Shown piece after piece: positions 45,230 to 54,183 of a DNA stretch of 64,000 nucleotides (its first letter is position 1; each line of letters opens with the position of its first letter). Below the pieces are notes generated by a model. It searched no databases and was not told the DNA's origin. It saw only the letters and a program-made list of their open reading frames with translations. Origin of the DNA: Paraburkholderia solisilvae (GTDB lineage: Bacteria; Pseudomonadota; Gammaproteobacteria; Burkholderiales; Burkholderiaceae); contig NZ_CADIKF010000022.1 in NCBI RefSeq assembly GCF_902859875.1, positions 1 to 64,000 on the forward strand, given 5' to 3'. Both the position numbers and the translations under genes were made by a program.

Positions 45230-45598
45230 TCACGGAACCACACGCGGCCGTATAAGCGGCAACCAAGATGGGTTAGGCGGCACGCCATAACCTAATGTGT
45301 TATTTTCAATCTCAACCCGACGAGCATTCCTGAGTATTTCCGTGGTTTGCTCCTGACTTTTCTGCACTCTCGATTGCCATTCCCTCTCACGATCAGCAGC
45401 GTTCATACAACGAATCACCTGCACCCGCTGCTGGGAAGTCAAATCGGCCGCATCAAGTGGATTACCTCCCGAATCAAGCACCTGACATCCAAGCTCGGGA
45501 CGAGGTATCTCTTCAGCATGACCCAACGGAACAACAACGAGCCCCGCTAACGCGACGCAAATAAACACAAAACCAACCCATAGCCTGTTCAAAAGCAT
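45230..45598 (-). CDS. Small exported protein of the type I secretion operon
   Basis: This 122-residue protein has an N-terminal hydrophobic segment (LWVGFVFICVALAGLVVVP) ending GHAEE, a probable signal peptide, and then a charged helical mature part with two Cys (LGCQVLDS; VIRCMNAADRE). The start ATG at 45598 is chosen; the frame runs to a TTG at 45643. It lies between hlyD-type and accessory genes (64-bp and 39-bp gaps) on the same strand. No family is recognised. Confidence 0.62.
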   Translation of the reverse strand: MLLNRLWVGFVFICVALAGLVVVPLGHAEEIPRPELGCQVLDSGGNPLDAADLTSQQRVQVIRCMNAADREREWQSRVQKSQEQTTEILRNARRVEIENNTLGYGVPPNPSWLPLIRPRVVP

Positions 45599-45662
45599 TT
45601 GAATCCCAAACGAAAATGACAAAATCTGGCCAATTCCTAGCAAATCGCTCTACCTGTTCAAT

Positions 45663-47042
45663 TCAATCCCGCATCGACTTACGAATCCCATCCCTAACCG
45701 GTTCCAGCAGATAGTCAAACGCCGAGCGCGCATGTTTGCGGATATAGACTTCAGTCCTTAACCCCGGCCCCAGCGCAATCGGTTCACGTGAAAGCCGGTT
45801 CGCCGTTTCCAGCGCCTGGGCAGGCACCTCGACCCGCACCACATAGAACTGGGCGTGCTTCTCGCTATCGGTCAACGCGTCGGCGGACACATAGGTCACC
45901 CGTCCATCGAGCATCGGCGTAGTCCGCGAGTTGTAGGCGGTCAACCGGACATCCGCGTGACTGCCCGGCGCAATCTCGCGCACGTCATCTGGCCGGATGT
46001 TCGCCTCCACGATGAGCGGCGCCCCCTCGGGCACGATGTCGACGATCGGTTCACGCGGCCCGATCACCGCGCCGATCGTATGCACCTTCAGCCCGACGAT
46101 CAGCCCCGCAACCGGCGCAGTCACGCGAGTACGCGCAGAGAGATCATGGGCGGGGCGAAGCCGCTCGCCCACCTGCACGGCGCGGTTGGTGGCGTCCTTG
46201 AGTTCGTCGTCCGCCACCTTGACGTAGTCGTTGCGCAAACTGGCGATTCTCAGTTCTAGATCGGCCTGCCGCTGTTTCGCGCGGCTCAGGTCAGCATCGC
46301 CTGATTGAACCCGCGACAGCGCATCGGCTTCCGTGCGTTGCAGGTCGAGCACCTTTGTTTCCGCGACGAAGCCTTCCTGCTGCAACGCTTCGTTGGTCCG
46401 GCGCTGCTGCGCTGCCATCTTGTAGCTGCGGCTCATCGTGGCGATCATCTGCGCGCTGACTTCGATCTCCTGCCGCGTATGAGCGAGTTCCGCACGTAGC
46501 AAGGCGTTCTGATCAACAAACGCGCGGCGGCGTGCAGCAAAAATCGCAGCCTCGCGCTCAAGCAGTTCGGCCACGCGCGGATCGTTGCGCTGGTGCGCAA
46601 GGGCGTCCGGAAATGTCAGGATGTCTTTCAGATCGCGCTCGGCTGACAGCCGGGCGATCCGCGCCTGTTCCGAGTCGGATTCGGCCTGCAACGCGGACAG
46701 TTCAGCCGCCGGCCCCACGTTGTCCAGCACGATCAGCAACTGGCCGGTTTTTACGCGGTCGCCATCTCGAACGAGGATGTCCTTCACGATGCCGCCTTCC
46801 TGATGCTGCACGATCTTGCGTTCACCTTCGGTACGCACCACCCCTTCGGCGACAACCGCGCTTGAGAGCGGCGCAAGGGCCGCCCATCCGCAGAGCAGGC
46901 CAATCCCCATGAGGACACTTACAGCGCTCACAGCAATCAGCCGACGTGGCAGCGGCAAAGCGCCACAGGCCGGTGGTGCTGACAGAGTCAACAAGCGGCG
47001 CACCGCTTCGGTTAATCGAAGTCGCGGATTGAATCGTCTCAT
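45663..47042 (-). CDS. Type I secretion membrane fusion protein, HlyD/PrtE family
   Basis: The 459-residue periplasmic adaptor is anchored by one N-terminal helix (LIAVSAVSVLMGIGLLCGWA) followed by the family signature VVAEGVVRTEGERKIVQHQEGG. A long coiled-coil hairpin (residues ~110-290) precedes the second lipoyl half (TRVTAPVAGLIVGLKVHTIG) and a beta-barrel. It bridges the ABC exporter and TolC-like channel. Its start overlaps the stop of the ABC gene by 4 bp (ATGA). Confidence 0.93.
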   Translation of the reverse strand: MRRFNPRLRLTEAVRRLLTLSAPPACGALPLPRRLIAVSAVSVLMGIGLLCGWAALAPLSSAVVAEGVVRTEGERKIVQHQEGGIVKDILVRDGDRVKTGQLLIVLDNVGPAAELSALQAESDSEQARIARLSAERDLKDILTFPDALAHQRNDPRVAELLEREAAIFAARRRAFVDQNALLRAELAHTRQEIEVSAQMIATMSRSYKMAAQQRRTNEALQQEGFVAETKVLDLQRTEADALSRVQSGDADLSRAKQRQADLELRIASLRNDYVKVADDELKDATNRAVQVGERLRPAHDLSARTRVTAPVAGLIVGLKVHTIGAVIGPREPIVDIVPEGAPLIVEANIRPDDVREIAPGSHADVRLTAYNSRTTPMLDGRVTYVSADALTDSEKHAQFYVVRVEVPAQALETANRLSREPIALGPGLRTEVYIRKHARSAFDYLLEPVRDGIRKSMRD

Positions 47043-48832
47043 TGGTTGCCATCCATCAGCGGTCCGATGGTTTGCTGCCGGACCGGTTGCAACGAGGAAC
47101 GGTTTGCTTCAAGTGCCGCCACATCGATGGTCCGTACGTCGCCTGTGCGAGGCGGATGGGCATCGCTGCCCGGCGAACCAGGCGTTGGCAGAGGCGCACC
47201 AGGCGGCGGCCCAAACCGCTCGACCTGGCCGTCCCGCAGGCGTAGCACCCGATCAGCCAGTTCGATCAGCGACGGCCGGTGCGTAACGGCAATGATGGTT
47301 ATGCCGTCCTCTTTCAGTTGCCTCAGCACCCGGTCAAGCGCGGCTTCTCCGTGGGCGTCAAGACTGGCATTCGGTTCGTCCAGCAACAGCACGACAGGTT
47401 CGCCGTACAGCGCACGCGCCAGCGCGATGCGTTGGCGCTGTCCGCCCGAGAGCCGTTCGCCGGCATCGCCAATCGGCGTGTCGTAACCTTGGGGTAGCGC
47501 CAGGATCATCTCGTGAACCGCGGCGCGCTGTGCCGCGCGTACGATGGCAGCCGAGTCGAGCGGTAGCGGCTTTGCGGTACGTGCGATATTTTCTGCAACC
47601 GTGCCCGCCAGTAGTTCGACATCCTGTGGAACGTAGCCGACATATTGACCAAGCGACTGCCTGGGCCACTGCGCCACATCCGCGCCATCAAGCCGCACCG
47701 TGCCCGCCTGCGGTCGCCACAGTCCCGCGATGACGCGCAGCAGTGTCGATTTTCCTGACGCGCTAGGGCCAGTGATGACGAGCGTCTGTCCGGCGGACAG
47801 CGTGAAATCGACCCCGCGAAGCAGCAGCTTGCCCATTCCCGTCGTGCGCGACGGCACGCTGAAGGCAATCTGTTCAACGCGAATCGTTCCTGCCGGCCGC
47901 GGCAGTGTCACTGATTCGATATCGGCCGGAGCGGCGAGCAACGCGTTCAGCCGCGGCCATGCCTCGCGCAGTTCCCCCGCCTGTTTCCAGTTGCCAATGA
48001 GTTGCTCAATGGGCGCAAGCGCCTTGCCGAGCAGGATCGTCGTGGCGAGCATGACGCCCGGTGTCGCGTGGCCAGCGATCACGAGCGCCGCCCCGGCGGC
48101 CATCGTGATGACCTGGATGACCTGTCGCAGCGCTTTGGTGACGTCGCGATACAGCGCGCTGTTGTCCGATACGTCCCGCTGTGCGGCGATGTATCCGCGC
48201 TTGCGCGTATCCCACGCCTCCACCAGATTGCCGACCATTCCGAGCACGGTGATGACTTCGGCGTTGCGCATGATCTGCTGATAGAACGCATCGCCTTCGC
48301 GTTGACGCGCGAGGTACGACTGGATGGCCTTCCGGCTGAGCCGGTCATTGAGCAGCGCGACGCAGATCAACACAACCGCGCTGATCGCGGCGATCAGCGC
48401 CAAACTCCAGTGGAACAGGCCGATGATGACGAGATAGACCAGCAACCACGGCGCGTCGAAGAACGCGATCACACCCGACCCCGCCAGAAATGCACGCAAT
48501 GTATTGATATCGCCCTGGCTCGCAATCGGCCGGGACGGCAGATGATGCGTGCGGGCTGCGATCTGCGCCTGCAACGCCAGCCGGTCAAGCCGGTTGCCTA
48601 TCTGCATCCCCAGATCGGACAGGATTCGGCTGCGCGCGATATCGACTGTCAGATTCATCGCAAGCGCGATTATCGTAAAGACGATCAACATCAGCAGCGT
48701 TTCGATGCTCCGGCTTGGCAGCACACGGTCATAGACCTGGAGCAGATAGAGGGTCGGTGCAAGTACGAGCAGATTGGAAAGGATCCCAAACAAAGCCGCG
48801 ATAAACAGATGACGTCTGATTAGCTGATTCAT
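47039..48832 (-). CDS. Type I secretion ABC exporter, PrtD/AprD family
   Basis: This 597-residue half-transporter has an N-terminal membrane domain of about six helices (FGILSNLLVLAPTLYLLQVY opening is PrtD-like) and a C-terminal ATPase: Walker A GPSASGKSTLLR, signature LSGGQRQRIALARAL, Walker B VVLLLDEPNASLD, H-loop VTHRP. There is no C39 peptidase or C39-like domain, as in protease and lipase exporters, so the substrate carries an uncleaved C-terminal signal. A Pro/Gly-rich tail follows the ATPase. Overlaps the genes on both sides by 4 bp. Confidence 0.94.
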   Translation of the reverse strand: MNQLIRRHLFIAALFGILSNLLVLAPTLYLLQVYDRVLPSRSIETLLMLIVFTIIALAMNLTVDIARSRILSDLGMQIGNRLDRLALQAQIAARTHHLPSRPIASQGDINTLRAFLAGSGVIAFFDAPWLLVYLVIIGLFHWSLALIAAISAVVLICVALLNDRLSRKAIQSYLARQREGDAFYQQIMRNAEVITVLGMVGNLVEAWDTRKRGYIAAQRDVSDNSALYRDVTKALRQVIQVITMAAGAALVIAGHATPGVMLATTILLGKALAPIEQLIGNWKQAGELREAWPRLNALLAAPADIESVTLPRPAGTIRVEQIAFSVPSRTTGMGKLLLRGVDFTLSAGQTLVITGPSASGKSTLLRVIAGLWRPQAGTVRLDGADVAQWPRQSLGQYVGYVPQDVELLAGTVAENIARTAKPLPLDSAAIVRAAQRAAVHEMILALPQGYDTPIGDAGERLSGGQRQRIALARALYGEPVVLLLDEPNASLDAHGEAALDRVLRQLKEDGITIIAVTHRPSLIELADRVLRLRDGQVERFGPPPGAPLPTPGSPGSDAHPPRTGDVRTIDVAALEANRSSLQPVRQQTIGPLMDGNQ

Positions 48833-50199
48833 TGACGCGCCGCCCCCGTATCCGATTGAGGACGCTTGGCCCGGTCACTTTCGGCCAATAGAGCGTCGAG
48901 CGCGGTCAGGTCGGCCTCGCTGAGATCAGCGGTGCTCGCCTTCAGTTTCAAACCTTGAACCACCGTCTCCGCGCGCGCGTGCGCCAGGTCGCGCTGAGCC
49001 CGGTACAGTTTGTCTTCGGCGTCGAGCACGTCAGCGTTGACCCGGACGCCCACCCGGTAGCCGGTCTGGTTCGACCGTAATGCGACGCTCGCAGACCGTA
49101 CGGCGGCCGCAAGCGCCGCTGTCTGCGCCTGCCCTCGCGTAACACCCAGATAGGCGTCGCGTGCCGTCAGACCGGCGCCACGTTGTGCGTCGTCCAGATC
49201 GTGCCCGGCCTTGTCCTCCAGCGCGAGCGCCTCCCGAATCCGGCTCTGGGTCATGAAACCATCCGTGAGCGGGATCGAAATCTGAATGCCGATTGCACCC
49301 GCGGTACCGCGATTACCGCCGGTATAGAAATTCGCCTGACCGTTGATGAATGCCGCATTGCCATGGTTGACATTGCCGACCAGGGCGACGGTAGGGTAAT
49401 GTCCGGCTCGCGCCTTGCCGCGCTCGCGGCCGGCGATTTCCGTCGCGATCATTTTTCTGCGCACGTCGTAGCCCGATGTCATGGCCGCATTGACCCATGA
49501 CTCGACGTCAGACGGCTCCACGGCAGGAAGGTGGACATCACCGCGCCACCCGTCAACATTGTTGACAGGGTGGCCAACGATCCTTTGCAAGGCGGCATAG
49601 CTCGTGTCGAGCCGGGTTTGCGCGGCGATTTCGTCTGCCTGCGCAGCATCGAAACCGGCCTGGGCTTCGTTTTTGTCCACGACAGTCGCGTCGCCCAGCG
49701 CGAAGCGGCGCTCGGCAAGCGCCCGTTGTTCCGCGACGGCTTTGCGGTGATTGATGGCGAGCGTAACGGCCTCTTGCGCGTCCAGCGCATCGAAATAGGC
49801 CTGCGACACACGCAGCAGCAGATCCTGCTTCGCCTGCGCGAGCGCCTGATCGGCGTCCATCGCATAGAGTTGGCCCTGCTCGTAGGTTTCCCACGCGGCC
49901 CAATTGAAAAGCGGCTGGTTGAGCGAAAGCGTGAAACCGACGGTGGAATAGCCCGGAATCGTCTGGCCCGGAATGCTGACCGCGTTGTGATAGATCAGCT
50001 GTTGCGCACCGATTTGCGGCAGAAGTCCCGCCCGCCCTTGCGGCGCTTTTTCGATGGCGGCTCGCCACGCGGCTTCCGCACTCTGAAACGCGGCATCGGC
50101 CGCAAGCGCTTCGCCTGCGAGACTGGCGAGACTGGCGAGGCTGGACGCACGTGCAGTGGTGACCGCTACGAGCAGCAGAATGCCGACTATGGTCTTCAT
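48829..50199 (-). CDS. TolC-family outer-membrane channel of the type I system
   Basis: The 456-residue TolC/AprF-type protein has a short signal peptide (MKTIVGILLLVAVTTARA) and the internal structural repeat of TolC proteins (ALAADAAFQSAEAAWRAAIE; later LRSNQTGYRVGVRVNADVLD with the conserved GxR.N.DVL). It is the first gene of the seven-gene operon and overlaps the ABC gene by 4 bp, so this exporter has its own dedicated channel. Confidence 0.93.
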   Translation of the reverse strand: MKTIVGILLLVAVTTARASSLASLASLAGEALAADAAFQSAEAAWRAAIEKAPQGRAGLLPQIGAQQLIYHNAVSIPGQTIPGYSTVGFTLSLNQPLFNWAAWETYEQGQLYAMDADQALAQAKQDLLLRVSQAYFDALDAQEAVTLAINHRKAVAEQRALAERRFALGDATVVDKNEAQAGFDAAQADEIAAQTRLDTSYAALQRIVGHPVNNVDGWRGDVHLPAVEPSDVESWVNAAMTSGYDVRRKMIATEIAGRERGKARAGHYPTVALVGNVNHGNAAFINGQANFYTGGNRGTAGAIGIQISIPLTDGFMTQSRIREALALEDKAGHDLDDAQRGAGLTARDAYLGVTRGQAQTAALAAAVRSASVALRSNQTGYRVGVRVNADVLDAEDKLYRAQRDLAHARAETVVQGLKLKASTADLSEADLTALDALLAESDRAKRPQSDTGAARQ

Positions 50200-50642
50200 C
50201 GGGTCGTGAGCGGGCCGCCAGCAAGGCGCAGGCTCGCGGTCAAACGCTTTGAATACCTCCCACGCTTTTCGAGCCTACGCGGCAGATCAGTCATCTTTCC
50301 GTCCCTTACCAGAGCTTCTGAATGCGGTCTCGTCAGCACACGTCCATTCGGTATGCTTACTTATTCAGATAAGAACCGCGAAGATCTGGAAAGGGTATTG
50401 AATCGGGGGACTGACGGATATCAGATTGGTCTGAAGAATTACTTCGTCCACGATGCGTGGCGTTCTCCCTCCCCTACGCAGACCACGTCATCGGCCGACA
50501 CCAATTTCATACCTTTCTGATATTCAGCGCGTTCGGAATCGCCGATGATGTCGGACTCTCGCAGCGCCCTCTCATCAAAATTTAGCAATCCACACGACAC
50601 TGCGGCACACCCGCGTCAGGCATCTTACGGAGAGTGATCACC
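50200..50642. other. 443-bp divergent region between type I and type VI cassettes
   Basis: It should contain the promoter of the type I secretion operon (minus) and of the PAAR cassette (plus). A 55-codon open frame at 50353-50520 (MLTYSDKNREDLERVLNRGT start) has codon use unlike the GC-rich shadows but no ribosome binding site; it could be a small gene or a fragment. Confidence 0.35.
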
Positions 50643-51182
50643 ATGATTCGCTATTTTCTCGCGAAGGGAGACCGCGCAGAAGGCGCAACGATCATCGAAG
50701 GACTGGAATACGTGATCTGCGCGAATCCACCGCCGCCTGTTCACATCGCGACACTGGGCATGAAAACGTATTGCACGACCTGCAAGCGTGAAGGGTTTAT
50801 CGCACCCAAAGGCCCACGCCGGAAAGGAACCGGCCCAAATGGCAAGGACTGGGCCTTGAGCGGCGATATCAACATCTGCGGTTGCGAGCCGCCACCCGTC
50901 TTCTACGCGGAACGCGGTATGAAAGTGATGTTCGCACCGCACGAAATTGAAGCGTGGAGAAGAGACGCAGGCTTGCTCGCCAGTGCTGACGCGCCGGCAC
51001 GTTCACGCTACGCCGAACTCATCGTCTTGAAGGACGAACAAGGTCATCCGGTCGCCAATCAACGCTACAGAATCAGGACCGGCGACGGGCAGATTTTCGA
51101 GGGTGTGACAAACGAGGCAGGAGAAACGACACGCGTCCGCACGGATGGCCCTATGCAACTGTCCATTGAACTATTGGTGTAA
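50643..51182 (+). CDS. PAAR-domain protein of a type VI secretion cassette
   Basis: This 179-residue protein opens with MIRYFLAKGDRAEGATIIEG, the N-terminal part of Burkholderia-type PAAR proteins that cap the VgrG spike, and continues with the Cys-rich region YCTTCKREGFIAPKGPR and ALSGDINICGCEPPP. The C-terminal 60 residues form a beta-rich extension (ELIVLKDEQGHPVANQRYRI) seen in effector-recruiting PAAR proteins. ATG 50643 has GGAGAG upstream. The next gene begins 2 bp after its stop. Confidence 0.88.
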   Translation: MIRYFLAKGDRAEGATIIEGLEYVICANPPPPVHIATLGMKTYCTTCKREGFIAPKGPRRKGTGPNGKDWALSGDINICGCEPPPVFYAERGMKVMFAPHEIEAWRRDAGLLASADAPARSRYAELIVLKDEQGHPVANQRYRIRTGDGQIFEGVTNEAGETTRVRTDGPMQLSIELLV

Positions 51183-51184
51183 GC

Positions 51185-51931
51185 ATGTCGAACTTCCTCC
51201 GAAATTCCAGCGCCACGACGAATCAGAATGGTGGCACGCATACGGCTACCGTCGATACTCGCTACGTCCGGTTACGTGAAAACACCGACGGTTGGCTGAA
51301 AATCCAACCGACGTCTTCCAAAGAAATGTACATCTGCGAATACACCAAGGTAACGATGGTGAAGTCCGAAGGAGGTCGCACCTATTTCAAGGTGATGGAT
51401 GGCTGGAGCGCCGTCGGACTCACAGCGAGCTTAAGCGACGCGAATGCCAGAGAGTTTCTGACGAAAACTCCACCGAGCGCGACGATCGAAACCGTGAAGG
51501 TGAAGTATGGGCCTCGCAACGAAGAGGTTTCGCCTTTCAAAGGCCCATTGCTTCAACAATGGGCAACATTGAATATACGCGGTCAAGCCATTACGGTCAC
51601 GCTCAATAGCGACTGGAGCGGTCAATACAGCCCGATCCCCGCAGGCTCTCACCGTATCATGGCGCCAGATGCTTCCCACGCAGGCACTTCAACGCAAGGC
51701 TATCGCAACACCTACCCGGGACGAATCAAGGCAAACGATGTCTGGTTTCCGATCGAACTGGCGGGGACGACCGGTAATTCGACACGGTACGTTCATATCG
51801 GTCATTTGTCGCACGGATGCGTAACCGTGCATCAAATTGAGCTTTGGAACGTTGTCTATAATTTCCTCATTTCACATCGGCTACCGAATACGAATGGGAA
51901 ATATGTTGCCCTGCTGGAGGTAACGAAGTGA
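51185..51931 (+). CDS. L,D-transpeptidase-like type VI effector (Tlde1-type)
   Basis: The 248-residue protein lacks a signal peptide. Residues ~20-80 form an SH3-like beta region, and the C-terminal half carries a YkuD-type catalytic motif: YVHIGHLSHGCVTVHQ, with the His ... SHGC arrangement in which Cys is the nucleophile. Known relatives (Tlde1 in Salmonella) are delivered by the type VI system and damage peptidoglycan by L,D-carboxypeptidase or exchange activity. Location directly after a PAAR gene and before a periplasmic protein gene supports an antibacterial effector. There is no Shine-Dalgarno; the 2-bp gap suggests coupling. Confidence 0.85.
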   Translation: MSNFLRNSSATTNQNGGTHTATVDTRYVRLRENTDGWLKIQPTSSKEMYICEYTKVTMVKSEGGRTYFKVMDGWSAVGLTASLSDANAREFLTKTPPSATIETVKVKYGPRNEEVSPFKGPLLQQWATLNIRGQAITVTLNSDWSGQYSPIPAGSHRIMAPDASHAGTSTQGYRNTYPGRIKANDVWFPIELAGTTGNSTRYVHIGHLSHGCVTVHQIELWNVVYNFLISHRLPNTNGKYVALLEVTK

Positions 51932-52362
51932 AAGCGCTCATTGCTCTTTGCCTTGCCGTTTTCCTGAATAACACGGCAAAAGCCGAACAGGTACCGGAAC
52001 CGCCATTGGTATGTGGCGATTTCCTCAAACAACTTGGCTTGCAACGCCCCGATGTCAAATTTGTCAGTTGCGAATCGCTGAAAGACGCCGGCGTTTGGCC
52101 CGAAGCGTTGCAAGCCGTCTATCAAGTCGAAGGCAAAGATATCGCGAAGGTAGAAAATTGGCTAGTTCGACTGGCCAAAGTAAAGCGTTTGAGGTTCGTC
52201 TGCTGCGGCTGGGAAACCCCCAACGAGGGTATGCTCGAAGATCGAAACGGCTCGACCTTCGTCATTGGCATGGGCGGCGAGGCGATGGTCACTGAGCGCA
52301 AGGACTTTCCCAAGATCCCCTATCTGAATGTCTATGTGAGGCACTACTTATATGAACCATGA
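51928..52362 (+). CDS. Periplasmic immunity protein (Tldi-like)
   Basis: This 144-residue precursor has a Sec signal peptide (MKALIALCLAVFLNNTAKAEQ, cleavage after AKA). The mature part contains Cys pairs (VCGDFLKQLGL; VSCESLKDAG; FVCCGWE) and ends YLNVYVRHYLYEP. It starts with a GTG that overlaps the effector's stop codon by 4 bp and has a strong GGAGG. A peptidoglycan-acting effector needs a periplasmic antidote, so position plus signal peptide point to immunity. This is inference from context. Confidence 0.8.
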   Translation: MKALIALCLAVFLNNTAKAEQVPEPPLVCGDFLKQLGLQRPDVKFVSCESLKDAGVWPEALQAVYQVEGKDIAKVENWLVRLAKVKRLRFVCCGWETPNEGMLEDRNGSTFVIGMGGEAMVTERKDFPKIPYLNVYVRHYLYEP

Positions 52363-52438
52363 CTCGGCCAGACATATATAGGCAATCGTCCTTCGGCTTA
52401 TGGGTCACGCAGCGATGCGCGGCCTTTCCCCATGCAGC

Positions 52439-53257
52439 CTAAACCGCCATCTCCATCCTTTTCTTTTCCGCCCGCTGCATAAAGATGTTCGCAGCGACAA
52501 CCCCAACCGAAACAACCGCAATAAACAGCGTCGCCAGCGCATTCATCTCCGGATTCAACCCCAACCGCACGCGCGAGAAAACGACCAAAGGCAGCGTCGT
52601 CGACCCAGGCCCGGAGAGGAACGCGGACAACACGAGGTCGTCAATAGACAAAGTAAACGACAGCAACCAACCCGCAATCAACGCCTGCGAAATCAACGGC
52701 AACGTCACGCTGAAAAACACCCGCAGCGGCGTCGCCCCCAGATCAAGCGCCGCCTCTTCCAGCGCCGGATGCAAATCCCGCACACGCGACTGCACAATAA
52801 TCGCGACATACGACATACACAGCATCACATGTCCGATCCAGATCGTGACGATCCCGCGCCCCGCCGGCCACCCCAGCCACTGCCCCATTTCAACAAACAG
52901 CAGCAACAGCGAAATGCCCTGAATGACCTCGGGAATCACCAGCGGCGCATTGATCATCCCGGTATAGAGCGTGAAGCCGCGAAACCGCCCCATCCGCGCG
53001 AGCACAAATCCGGCCCACGTACCGATCACAACCGAAGCAAACGCCGTCAACAACGCCACCCGCAACGACAGCCACGCCGCCGCGATCAGTTCATCATCCT
53101 GCAGCAGCGCCGCATACCACCGCGTCGAAAAGCGCGTCCACACGGTCACCAGTTGCGACTCGTTGAACGAATACACCACGAGGCTGATGATCGGGATATA
53201 CAGAAACAGAAACCCGATTCCCAACGCGAAAAACTGCAACCAGCGATTCGGCTTCAT
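52439..53257 (-). CDS. potI: Putrescine ABC transporter permease PotI
   Basis: The 272-residue inner-membrane permease has six hydrophobic segments. The cytoplasmic EAA loop is visible as ALEEAALDLGATPLRVFFSVTLPL. It pairs with PotH to form the polyamine channel. Start MKPNRWLQFF at 53257 overlaps the potH stop (ATGA); the longer frame to 53338 runs inside potH. Last gene of the potFGHI operon; convergent with the immunity gene 76 bp away. Confidence 0.93.
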   Translation of the reverse strand: MKPNRWLQFFALGIGFLFLYIPIISLVVYSFNESQLVTVWTRFSTRWYAALLQDDELIAAAWLSLRVALLTAFASVVIGTWAGFVLARMGRFRGFTLYTGMINAPLVIPEVIQGISLLLLFVEMGQWLGWPAGRGIVTIWIGHVMLCMSYVAIIVQSRVRDLHPALEEAALDLGATPLRVFFSVTLPLISQALIAGWLLSFTLSIDDLVLSAFLSGPGSTTLPLVVFSRVRLGLNPEMNALATLFIAVVSVGVVAANIFMQRAEKKRMEMAV

Positions 53258-54183
53258 CCGCGCTCTTCCTCCAACGCCTTCGCCTGCGCATGCTGGAACA
53301 GCGCCATCGGCACCAGCAACAGCAACACCATCGCGCAAGTGACCGCGGACGCCATCGGCCAGTCCGCATTGTCGAAGAACTCATTCCACATCACGCGGCC
53401 GATCATCAGCGTATTCGCGCCGCCGAGCAGTTCCGGAATGACGTACTCGCCGACCGCCGGAATAAACACCAGCATGCAGCCCGCAATAATGCCGTTCTTC
53501 GACAGCGGCAGCGTGATCTGCCAGAACGCCTTCCACGGCTTTGCGCCGAGATCGTAAGCGGCTTCGAGCAGCGTCAGGTCCATCTTCACGAGATGCGCGT
53601 AGAGCGGCATCACGAGAAACGGCAGGTACGAATACACCATGCCGATATATACGCCGGTATTCGTGTGATACAGCTCGATCGGCGTATGAATCAGCCCGAT
53701 CGACATCAGGAAATTGTTCAGCAAGCCATTGTTCTTCAGGATGCCGATCCATGCGTACACGCGAATCAGAAACGACGTCCAGAACGGCAGCATCACCATC
53801 ATCATCAGGATGTTGCGCGTGGCCGGATTCGAGCGCGCGATGTAGTACGCCATCGGGTAGCCGATCAGCAGGCAGATCAGCGTCGTGACCGCCGCGACCA
53901 GCAGCGAATTCACATACGTCGCGAAGTACAGGCTGTCCTGGAACAGAAACGCGTAGTGCGACAGATCGAGCGCGATATTGACGACGCCGTCCTTGAACGC
54001 CGTCAACTCCGTATAAGGCGGAATGCCCAGGCGCTGATCCGCGAAGCTGATCTTGACGACCAGCAGAAACGGCACCAGAAAGAACAGCAGCAGCCAGATA
54101 AACGGCCCCGCAACCACCGCCGTTTTGCCCGTCAGCCGGAAGCGCCGCGCCGGCCAGGTCGCGATCGATTGCAGCGCGCTCAT
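53254..54183 (-). CDS. potH: Putrescine ABC transporter permease PotH
   Basis: This 309-residue permease has six transmembrane helices, with an N-terminal basic segment (RRFRLTGKTAVV) before the first. The EAA loop reads LLEAAYDLGAKPWKAFWQITLPL. Start at 54183 overlaps the potG stop by 4 bp, and its own end overlaps potI, so the three genes are tightly coupled. Confidence 0.94.
   Translation of the reverse strand: MSALQSIATWPARRFRLTGKTAVVAGPFIWLLLFFLVPFLLVVKISFADQRLGIPPYTELTAFKDGVVNIALDLSHYAFLFQDSLYFATYVNSLLVAAVTTLICLLIGYPMAYYIARSNPATRNILMMMVMLPFWTSFLIRVYAWIGILKNNGLLNNFLMSIGLIHTPIELYHTNTGVYIGMVYSYLPFLVMPLYAHLVKMDLTLLEAAYDLGAKPWKAFWQITLPLSKNGIIAGCMLVFIPAVGEYVIPELLGGANTLMIGRVMWNEFFDNADWPMASAVTCAMVLLLLVPMALFQHAQAKALEEERG

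Noticed and set aside
47039..48832. C39 peptidase-containing bacteriocin exporter
   Set aside because: The N-terminus goes directly into membrane helices of PrtD type; there is no catalytic Cys/His peptidase domain.
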